The position numbers and the translations under genes were made by a program. Positions 1-5,068 of a stretch of 5,068 nt of DNA are shown piece by piece. The stretch is taken from NCBI GenBank assembly GCA_946615495.1, contig CAMOHY010000196.1, positions 1 to 5,068 of the forward strand, given 5' to 3'. The number at the start of each line of letters is the position of its first letter. Position 1 is the stretch's first letter. The notes under the pieces are model-generated. The model was not told the origin of the DNA, made no database searches, and worked only from the letters and a program-made list of their open reading frames with translations. This DNA is from an uncultured Clostridia bacterium (GTDB lineage Bacteria > Bacillota > Clostridia > Christensenellales > Aristaeellaceae).

Positions 1-1997
1 GGATGGTGTACAAAAAGAACAACGCGGAAAACTGCTATGTGCTCACCACCTCCGGCACCCCCTCCATTTCCGCGTCCAACCAATTGATTGCCATGACCAA
101 GATCGTGGGCTACGACCGGGATATGCTCATCGAGGACTGCGCGCTCTACGGCGCCGTGCCGGATTTCCATGAGCCCGCCCAGTTTGATATCGCGCTGGAG
201 GCCTTCCTGGAAAACGGCGACCTGGTAGTGCGCCTGCCCGGAGACGAAATGAAAACCGGCAATGATTTCTATCAGCTGTACCGGTTGGCGGTGCTGCCCT
301 CCCTGGGGGCGGAAAACTACGACAAGGAACGGGACGGCTACTTCCTCATTCCCGACGGCGCGGGGGCCCTGATGCGCTTCAACACCTACGCCGCCACCGT
401 GCCGGAGTACGTGCGGCCTTTCCTGGATAACGATTATTACAGCGATTACTACTACATGCCGGATTACAGCCAGGAGCTGCTGACCCCCGTGTTCGGCATC
501 CTAAACGGCGGAGAGACGCCCGAAAAGGGCCTGATGGCCATTATCGAAGGCGGCGTGGAAACGGCTAACCTGCACTGCGCCCTGGCATCCCCCAGCGGCA
601 GCGGCACCAACCGGCTGTACGCTTCCTTTGACGTAATGGATTACAGCCGGGTGAAGATTTACGGGGCCTATTCCGATAACGGGGCCACCTATCTTTCCTC
701 CTCCGGCCACATCGACGCAAACTACTGCCTGCGCTACCGGCCCTACGGCACGGGCGTTACCTACTTCGACCTGGCCATGGATTACCGGGATTACCTGGCG
801 AAGGCCTCCGGCAAGGAAATCGCCAAGCCGGAGGGGCCCCGGACGTACCTGGAATTTGTCGGCGGGGTCACCCTGGCCGACCGCATTTTAGGCGTGCCGT
901 ATGACAAAACCGCCTCCATGACCACTTATGAGGATTTGATGCTGATTCTCAAGGATTTGCCCAACGGCAGCGTGGCCGTGCAGTACGACGGCGCGTACAA
1001 CGGGGGCATCCTTTCCGGCCTGAACGATGGGGCCAGGCCCGTGAAGGCCAACGGCAAGGAAGCGGACATGCTGAGCGTTGATCCCTTGTGCGCAAACCAA
1101 AAATCCTTCCCGATCTTCTGGCAGGTGAACCTGAGCCGGGTGTATAACAACGGCCGCAGCTACGTGCCCTACTTCCACGCCCTGCGGGATTTCTCCAACC
1201 AGGCGGCGGAAATTTACAGCTATTCTCCGGCCACCACCATGCTCAACGGCCGCTGGGACCCCATCCGGTCCTACACCCAGGTGTCGCCCAAGTATCTGCC
1301 TTATTTGGCGGAAAAACTGAATAAGGAAGCGGTCCCCGTGACCAGCTTCGCCATCGGCGATTTGGCCCATGATTTCTTCCTGGATTACCGGTATCAGGCC
1401 ATCATTAATCCGGTGCAGGCAAGGGCGCTGGTAAAGGATGCGCTGTCGAAGCTTTCCGGCCCCCTGTCGTTCCATGATCCTGCCGCCGATCTGGCCCCCC
1501 TGGGTCAGTGGGCGGTGGATGTGAGCCGGGACAGCAGCGAATACGCGTCCTTCTACGCCACCATTCCCTTCAAGCAACTGGCCTTATCGGGCCTCACCCA
1601 AATCGCGGGGGAGGACGTGAACCTTTCTTCCCGCAGCCTGAACGACGCGCTGCTGACCGCGGCGGAATTGGGAACATCCGTGAAATATACCGTAACGGCC
1701 CAGAACCCCTACGCCTTCAAGAGCAGCCACTTTGAATACCTGTACGCCGTCAATTGGGCGGACTGGCAAGCAGAAATCAACGACGCCATTGCCCAGACCA
1801 CCGCCCTCCGGGAGCAAATTGGCGGCAAGGCCATCCTGAATCATCGCATGCTGGCGCCCCAGGTGTTTGAAACCCTCTATGAGGGCGGCGTCAGGGTGAC
1901 CGTCAATTATGGCGGCGACGCATACGAAACGGAAGCTGGAACCGCCGTTTCGGGCCACGGCTACGTTATTGAAAAGGAAGGAGGAGAAAAGCTGTGA
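1..1997 (+). CDS. DUF5696-type glycosidase-like protein, 5'-truncated
   Basis: This is the C-terminal 664 or so residues of a larger protein. The frame is open to the left edge, and the ATG at base 3 lies inside a beta-rich domain, so it is not taken as the true start. Residues 1-255 look like a beta-sandwich, including the GYFLIPDGAGALMRFN segment (112-127) typical of the family. A DYRDYL linker (260-265) follows, then a TIM-barrel-like region at about 280-560 with MTTYEDLMLILKDL (306-319), QYDGAYNGGIL (328-338), GDLAHDFFLDYRYQ (452-465) and IPFKQLALSG (521-530). A short beta segment VRVTVNYGG (630-638) closes the protein. I recognise this order of motifs as the DUF5696 family, from memory of relatives encoded beside sugar ABC permeases in Paenibacillus and Clostridia. 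The fold resembles glycoside hydrolases with a beta-sandwich before the barrel, but I cannot assign catalytic residues or a substrate. An N-terminal signal peptide or anchor, expected if it is extracellular, would lie outside the window. The stop codon overlaps the next gene's start, so co-expression with the permeases is very likely. Family call fairly sure; function unknown. Confidence 0.8.
   Translation, partial: MVYKKNNAENCYVLTTSGTPSISASNQLIAMTKIVGYDRDMLIEDCALYGAVPDFHEPAQFDIALEAFLENGDLVVRLPGDEMKTGNDFYQLYRLAVLPSLGAENYDKERDGYFLIPDGAGALMRFNTYAATVPEYVRPFLDNDYYSDYYYMPDYSQELLTPVFGILNGGETPEKGLMAIIEGGVETANLHCALASPSGSGTNRLYASFDVMDYSRVKIYGAYSDNGATYLSSSGHIDANYCLRYRPYGTGVTYFDLAMDYRDYLAKASGKEIAKPEGPRTYLEFVGGVTLADRILGVPYDKTASMTTYEDLMLILKDLPNGSVAVQYDGAYNGGILSGLNDGARPVKANGKEADMLSVDPLCANQKSFPIFWQVNLSRVYNNGRSYVPYFHALRDFSNQAAEIYSYSPATTMLNGRWDPIRSYTQVSPKYLPYLAEKLNKEAVPVTSFAIGDLAHDFFLDYRYQAIINPVQARALVKDALSKLSGPLSFHDPAADLAPLGQWAVDVSRDSSEYASFYATIPFKQLALSGLTQIAGEDVNLSSRSLNDALLTAAELGTSVKYTVTAQNPYAFKSSHFEYLYAVNWADWQAEINDAIAQTTALREQIGGKAILNHRMLAPQVFETLYEGGVRVTVNYGGDAYETEAGTAVSGHGYVIEKEGGEKL
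1978..1984 (+). promoter_or_regulatory. Ribosome binding site of first permease
   Basis: A perfect AAGGAGG lies 9 nt before the GTG at 1994, inside the last codons of the preceding gene. It decides the non-ATG start: no in-frame ATG lies close by, and the protein from this GTG begins with the basic segment and first membrane helix expected of a MalF-type permease. Confidence 0.85.
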
Positions 1998-2896
1998 AAC
2001 GTGTCCGCATCGGTTATTCCACCCAGCGCAAGCTGCTGGGCTTCACCTTCCTGATTCCGTTTCTGCTGGGCTTCCTCATGTTCTTCGCTTTGCCGCTCAT
2101 CAACACGGTCGTCTATTCCTTCCACTTCATCACCGTGGATGATTTCGGCGCCATGAAGCTGGACCCCGTGGGCGTGCAGAACTACATTGACCTGTTCACC
2201 GTGGAGGTGTCCACCAAGTCCCAGCAGATTTTGCGGGTGCTGGTGGATGAAAACACGAATGTGCTTGTGAACATGCCCCTGATTACCCTGTTTTCCCTGT
2301 TCCTGGCATTGCTTGCCAACCGGAAATTCAAGGGCCGCGCCGTGGTGCGCATGATCTTCTTCCTGCCCATCATTCTGGGCCTGGACGTGGTCACCGATAT
2401 GCTCACCGTCACCACCGGCAGCGACTGGGTGGCGGCGGGGGGCGGCTTGTTCTCCCAAAGTCTGGTGGCGAGGATGCTGATCCGCTACACCTCCATTCCC
2501 GCTATGTACCTGAATCCCCTCATTGAGTTTGTGGAGAATATTTTCTCCATCATCTCCCGCTCCGGCGTGCAGACGCTGGTGTTCCTGGCGGCGCTGCAGT
2601 CCATCAGCCCCAGTATGTACGAGGTGGCGAAAATTGAAGGGGCCACCGCCTACGAAACCTTCTGGAAGGTGACCATTCCCTCCATATTGCACATTCTTCT
2701 GTTCGTGGTCATCTACACCATCGTGGACCTGTTCTTAACCTCTCAAATCGCCCAGGAGGCTTACTCCTTCGCCTTTGAAAAGAACAAGATCGGCATCGGC
2801 TCCGCCCTGTCGGTGGTGTATATCCTGAATGTGCTGCTGGTGCTGGGCCTGGTGCTGCTGCTGACAAGAAAGGCGGTGAACAAGAATGGCAAATAA
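1994..2896 (+). CDS. MalF-like sugar ABC transporter permease (CUT1)
   Basis: This 300-residue inner-membrane protein is one of the two channel subunits of a carbohydrate-uptake (CUT1) ABC importer. Six hydrophobic segments are visible at about residues 16-40, 92-110, 115-138, 185-203, 230-250 and 268-290. The cytoplasmic EAA loop that contacts the ATPase is EVAKIEGATAYETFWKVTIP (210-229). It keeps the E, the G at 216 and the final IP, but has V where the second position is usually A. The segment FLPIILGLDVV (123-133), a long insert of about 40 residues (138-178), then ENIFSIISRSGVQTLVFLAALQ (181-202, broken here only for description) match the permease subfamily I remember next to DUF5696 genes. 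The GTG start overlaps the upstream TGA (GTGA), and the end overlaps the MalG-like gene, so all three should be made together. The substrate is probably an oligosaccharide, inferred from the neighbouring GH30 gene; sequence alone does not fix it. Confidence 0.92.
   Translation: MKRVRIGYSTQRKLLGFTFLIPFLLGFLMFFALPLINTVVYSFHFITVDDFGAMKLDPVGVQNYIDLFTVEVSTKSQQILRVLVDENTNVLVNMPLITLFSLFLALLANRKFKGRAVVRMIFFLPIILGLDVVTDMLTVTTGSDWVAAGGGLFSQSLVARMLIRYTSIPAMYLNPLIEFVENIFSIISRSGVQTLVFLAALQSISPSMYEVAKIEGATAYETFWKVTIPSILHILLFVVIYTIVDLFLTSQIAQEAYSFAFEKNKIGIGSALSVVYILNVLLVLGLVLLLTRKAVNKNGK
2869..2876 (+). promoter_or_regulatory. Ribosome binding site of second permease
   Basis: AAAGGCGG, a one-mismatch version of the AAGGAGG type, lies 9 nt before the ATG at 2886 and within the final codons of the first permease. 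It supports the ATG at 2886, which gives an 11-nt overlap between the two permease genes. Confidence 0.65.
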
Positions 2897-3935
2897 GACT
2901 GCGAACCCCGCAATGTCCCCCGCCGCGCTGGCGAAAAAGCGCCGGGAGCTGCAAGAGCGCTTATCTCCGGATCAGAAGGTGTATCTGGCCAAGCGCAAAA
3001 CGGCTTCCTTCGGCATGAACCTGGTCACCTTCCTGCTCATTCTGGGCTTGTGCTTCGTGATTCTGTACCCCTTCATCCGGCTGGTGCCATCGGTGCTTTC
3101 CGCCATCGAGGATTTGGGCAATCCCAACGTGATCTGGATTCCCGAAAAGTTTTCCACCGTGTCCTTCCAGGCATCTTCCCGCATGACCATGCCGGAAGGC
3201 ATTATGACCATGGTAAAATCCATCGGCTTCGCTCTGGCCATCATGGCTATCCAGGTGTTCATTTCCGCCATGACGGGCTACACCATGGCGCGGGTCAAGT
3301 ACAAGTTCAGCGGCCTTTTGTTCGTCCTTGTGGCGCTGTGCTTCCTGGTGCCCCGGCAATCCTTGCTGCTGGCCCAGTACATTTACTTTAACCACTTTGA
3401 CGCCCTGGGCATCCTGCGCATCTTCGGAGTGGAATGGAACCTGATTAATCAGCCCGCCACCCTGTACATGATGGCGCTGCTGGGCTTCGGCGTGAATCAG
3501 AGCCTGTTCGTGCTCATTTTCAGCCAGTTCTTTAAGAATATTCCCAAGGAGCTGGAGGAAGCGGCCCTCATCGACGGCTGCGGCTTCTACCGCACCTATT
3601 TCCGCATCATGGTGCCCAACGCCGTGCCCGCCATCGTGACGGTAGCCATCCTGGCCTTCGTGTGGAACTACGGCGACACCTACTACACCCGCTATTTTGA
3701 CCCCTCCGGCCCCTACATGGCCTCCAAATTGGCTACCACCTTCATTGACGCCAACAAGGTGACGCTGCTGGAGCGGGTGCGGGTGTGGTACAATGTGCCT
3801 GTGACCACCGATATGACCTTTGACGCCCTCAAGCAGGCCGGCATTCTGATCTTCCTGGCTCCCCTGCTGGTGCTGTACCTGTTTGCCCAGCGCTGGCTGG
3901 TGGAAAATCTGGAATCGTCCGGCTTGGTTGGGTAA
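2886..3935 (+). CDS. MalG-like carbohydrate ABC transporter permease (CUT1)
   Basis: This 349-residue membrane protein is the second channel subunit, expected to pair with the MalF-like product. Hydrophobic segments lie at about residues 44-66, 109-133, 142-160, 192-213, 247-265 and 317-337. The EAA loop is complete: EEAALIDGCGFYRTYFRIMVP (224-244; key residues E225, A226, A227, D230, G231 and the final P244). The C-terminus QRWLVENLESSGLVG (335-349) matches the QR-x-hydrophobic-VE ... G-hydrophobic-hydrophobic-G ending of MalG-type permeases. The stretch after helix 1, DLGNPNVIWIPEKFS (76-90), also fits the subfamily accompanying DUF5696 genes. The N-terminus is longer than in classical MalG: about 43 mostly charged, Lys/Arg-rich residues precede helix 1, and they should face the cytoplasm. 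Later starts (M10) are possible, but the ribosome binding site favours the first ATG. It overlaps the preceding gene by 11 nt. No ATPase or binding-protein gene follows directly. Confidence 0.93.
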   Translation: MANKTANPAMSPAALAKKRRELQERLSPDQKVYLAKRKTASFGMNLVTFLLILGLCFVILYPFIRLVPSVLSAIEDLGNPNVIWIPEKFSTVSFQASSRMTMPEGIMTMVKSIGFALAIMAIQVFISAMTGYTMARVKYKFSGLLFVLVALCFLVPRQSLLLAQYIYFNHFDALGILRIFGVEWNLINQPATLYMMALLGFGVNQSLFVLIFSQFFKNIPKELEEAALIDGCGFYRTYFRIMVPNAVPAIVTVAILAFVWNYGDTYYTRYFDPSGPYMASKLATTFIDANKVTLLERVRVWYNVPVTTDMTFDALKQAGILIFLAPLLVLYLFAQRWLVENLESSGLVG

Positions 3936-4009
3936 TTGAAAGAGCCGCGTTCACTTTCTCACTGCAAATCCAGCGAATATAAGGTATCAACAATATAAAT
4001 AGCTCAACG

Positions 4010-4037
4010 CTCAACTCTTCACTCTCAACTCTTCATT
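4010..4037. repeat. 14-bp tandem duplication
   Basis: CTCAACTCTTCACT (4010-4023) is followed directly by CTCAACTCTTCATT (4024-4037), two units differing at one base. A partial third copy, CTCAAC, stands at 4003-4008. Such pyrimidine-rich short tandem units occur between genes in various Clostridia, by general impression. No function is visible. Confidence 0.8.
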
Positions 4038-4045
4038 CCTATGTA
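4018..4045 (+). promoter_or_regulatory. Weak promoter candidate for GH30 gene
   Basis: TTCACT (4018-4023) and TATGTA (4040-4045) are spaced by 16 nt and would place the operator-like palindrome at or just after the -10 element. Both hexamers are poor matches to TTGACA and TATAAT, so this is one of several weak possibilities in the gap. Confidence 0.15.
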
Positions 4046-4057
4046 AAGCGCTCTTTA
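4044..4057. promoter_or_regulatory. Possible LacI/CcpA-type operator
   Basis: TAAAGCGCTCTTTA is a near-palindrome centred on the CG of AGCGCT. The AAAGCGCT core (4045-4052) agrees with the AAANCGNT core of LacI-family operators and catabolite-responsive elements, but the right arm carries one extra base and the outer flanks do not fit the cre consensus. It sits 26 nt before the GH30 start, where a bound repressor could block transcription. This is inference from pattern only; a chance palindrome is quite possible. Confidence 0.3.
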
Positions 4058-4071
4058 AGAATGAGACAAAA

Positions 4072-4077
4072 GAGAGG
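4072..4077 (+). promoter_or_regulatory. Ribosome binding site of GH30 gene
   Basis: GAGAGG ends 5 nt before the ATG at 4083. It is weaker than the site of the first permease, but the start is well supported by the signal peptide that begins exactly there. Confidence 0.5.
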
Positions 4078-4082
4078 TTTCT

Positions 4083-5068
4083 ATGAAAAAAAGAATTCTT
4101 TTTATCCTGCTGCTGACGCTGCTGTGCGGCGCGCTGCTGCTGACGCCGGTTTACGCCGAGGTGACGCAGATGACCATTGATGAAAACACCACCTTTCAAA
4201 CCCTGGAATCCTTCGGCACCAGCGGCTGCTGGTGGAGCCAGTATGCGGGCCTGTGGGACGCGCCGTATAACGACACGGGCCGCACCGTGCGGGAGCAAAT
4301 TGCTACGCTGCTGTTTGACCGGAACTTCGGCATCGGGCTCACCAATTACCGCTACAATTTAGGCGCGGGAAGCGCCGACAGCGGCAATGGCAGCTATCAG
4401 GATATTCACCGCCGGGCCCAGAGCTTTGAAACGGCCCCTGGAGAATATGACTGGAGCAAGGACGAAGGCGCCGTATGGTTCCTGCAAAAGGCGGTAGATT
4501 TAGGCGCGAAGGAAGTGGTGCTGTTCTGCAACAGCCCCCTGGAACGCCTGACGAAAAACGGCACTGCCCAGATGATCCAGGGCCAGGGGAAAAGCAACAT
4601 TGACCCGGATAACTACGGCGCTTGGGCGTCTTATTGCTGCGATGTGGCGGAGCATTTCATTGCAATGGGCGTTCCCGTCAAATTCATTTCTCCCATCAAC
4701 GAGCCTCAGTGGGATTGGTACGCCGGCAACCAGGAGGGCTGCCATTACGAACCCGCCCAGATATCCGGGGTCTATCTGGCGTTCCTGGATGAATTGGAAA
4801 AGCGGCCCAACCTGGCGGGCGTGGAGCTTTCCGGACCGGAAAGCGGCGAATGGGGCGGGCAGACCGCCAAGTACGTCAGCGCCATTTTGAACAATCAGCG
4901 CTTGAACGCCCATTTTTCCGCCGTGGACTGCCATTCCTACTGGAGCGATACCCAGAGCAAAATTTCCTTCATGAACTGGATGAAGGCGCAGGGACATACG
5001 CAGAAAATCCGCATGAGCGAATGGTGCGAAATGGTGAACGGGTCCGATTTCGGCATGGATTCCGCCAT
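4083..5068 (+). CDS. Secreted GH30-family glycoside hydrolase, 3'-truncated
   Basis: The first 328 residues are present and the frame runs off the right edge. Residues 1-25 form a signal peptide: MKKR, a Leu-rich core, then a VYA cleavage site before E26. The catalytic (beta/alpha)8 barrel starts at about 36. QTLESFGTSGCWWS (39-52) is the GH30 opening strand (FGxSGxWWS type) and YRYNLGAGS (89-97) the next conserved strand. ISPINEPQWDW (202-212) carries the acid/base glutamate E207. IRMSEWCE (309-316) carries the probable nucleophile E313. Both expected catalytic residues are therefore present. Missing are the end of the barrel, the family's usual side beta-domain, and any binding module or wall anchor. 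GH30 enzymes retain anomeric configuration and act on xylan, beta-1,6-glucan, beta-1,6-galactan or glucosylceramide-like substrates; the SPxNEPQW motif resembles bacterial polysaccharide-acting members, but I cannot fix the substrate. It follows the permeases on the same strand after 147 nt, suggesting it supplies the imported oligosaccharide. Confidence 0.88.
   Translation, partial: MKKRILFILLLTLLCGALLLTPVYAEVTQMTIDENTTFQTLESFGTSGCWWSQYAGLWDAPYNDTGRTVREQIATLLFDRNFGIGLTNYRYNLGAGSADSGNGSYQDIHRRAQSFETAPGEYDWSKDEGAVWFLQKAVDLGAKEVVLFCNSPLERLTKNGTAQMIQGQGKSNIDPDNYGAWASYCCDVAEHFIAMGVPVKFISPINEPQWDWYAGNQEGCHYEPAQISGVYLAFLDELEKRPNLAGVELSGPESGEWGGQTAKYVSAILNNQRLNAHFSAVDCHSYWSDTQSKISFMNWMKAQGHTQKIRMSEWCEMVNGSDFGMDSA

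Larger units (their letters stand above)
3936..4082 (+). other. AT-rich intergenic region before GH30 gene
   Basis: This is the only non-coding stretch in the window. It is clearly richer in A and T than the flanking genes. It holds a short tandem duplication (4010-4037), an imperfect operator-like palindrome (4044-4057), and two TATA-like hexamers at 3978-3983 (TATAAG) and 3994-3999 (TATAAA). The TATAAG has only a poor -35 partner, TTTCTC at 3955-3960 with 17-nt spacing. I see no GC-rich hairpin followed by a T-run after the permease stop, so read-through into the GH30 gene is possible. A 7-bp inverted pair, AAAGAGC (3939-3945) and GCTCTTT (4050-4056), brackets most of the region. Confidence 0.6.

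Noticed and set aside
3..5. ATG at base 3 as the true start of the DUF5696 protein
   Set aside because: It has no room for a ribosome binding site in the window and lies in the middle of a beta-rich domain; the frame is open to the edge, so the gene almost certainly begins upstream.
888..1577. 229-residue open frame on the minus strand
   Set aside because: It lies wholly inside the DUF5696 gene, reads as Gly/His/Arg/Val-rich low-meaning protein, and results from the G/C bias at third codon positions of the real gene.
1961..2692. 243-residue open frame on the minus strand
   Set aside because: It is antisense to the MalF-like permease, rich in His/Gln/Glu as expected from reading hydrophobic codons backwards, with no recognisable domain.
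2961..3395. 144-residue open frame on the minus strand
   Set aside because: Antisense to the MalG-like permease, with the same His/Gln/Gly-rich composition and no family resemblance.
3936..3980. Rho-independent terminator after the MalG-like gene
   Set aside because: AAAGAGCCGCG after the stop has no adjacent complementary arm and no following T-run; its only partner is 104 nt away.
3936..4082. CRISPR array or riboswitch in the gap
   Set aside because: The repeat unit is only 14 bp with no spacers, and no conserved riboswitch stem or core motif is visible in 147 nt.
4113..4127. Lipobox (Cys15) in the GH30 signal peptide
   Set aside because: The residues before the cysteine are LTLL, with large Leu at -1 and -2, which does not fit the lipobox; the VYA site at residue 25 explains the signal better.
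4500..4997. 165-residue open frame on the minus strand
   Set aside because: Fully opposite the GH30 catalytic domain, whose plus-strand motifs and catalytic residues are clear.

Overview
The window looks like chromosomal DNA from an anaerobic Clostridia-type Firmicute, probably a gut or rumen member of the Oscillospiraceae/Christensenellales kind. This rests on GC-rich, Lys/Glu-rich coding sequence with strong G/C third positions, strong AAGGAGG-type ribosome binding sites, overlapping same-strand genes, and protein families whose closest remembered relatives are in Paenibacillus and Clostridia. The taxonomic call is an inference; there is no rRNA or other marker gene.

All recognised genes lie on the plus strand. 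Bases 1-1997 hold the 3' part of a large DUF5696-type protein: a beta-sandwich followed by a TIM-barrel-like region, resembling glycoside hydrolases but with no assigned activity. It overlaps by 4 nt (GTGA) a MalF-like sugar ABC permease (1994-2896). That gene in turn overlaps by 11 nt a MalG-like permease (2886-3935). These three form one translationally coupled unit.

A 147-nt AT-rich gap (3936-4082) carries a 14-bp tandem duplication, an imperfect LacI/CcpA-like palindrome and weak promoter-like hexamers. No convincing terminator hairpin is visible in it. A secreted glycoside hydrolase of family GH30 then starts at 4083 and runs off the right edge. It has a clear signal peptide and both expected catalytic glutamates.

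The simplest reading is a glycan-utilisation locus. The GH30 enzyme would cut a polysaccharide outside the cell, perhaps xylan or a beta-1,6-galactan/glucan type polymer. The two permeases would form the membrane channel of a CUT1 oligosaccharide importer. The DUF5696 protein, co-translated with the channel, would process or bind the glycan or assist the transporter. The solute-binding protein and the ATPase are not in the window. The ATPase of such importers is often a shared MsmX-type protein encoded elsewhere; the binding protein is probably upstream or downstream. The system fits known family associations, but the role of the DUF5696 partner is the real unknown here.
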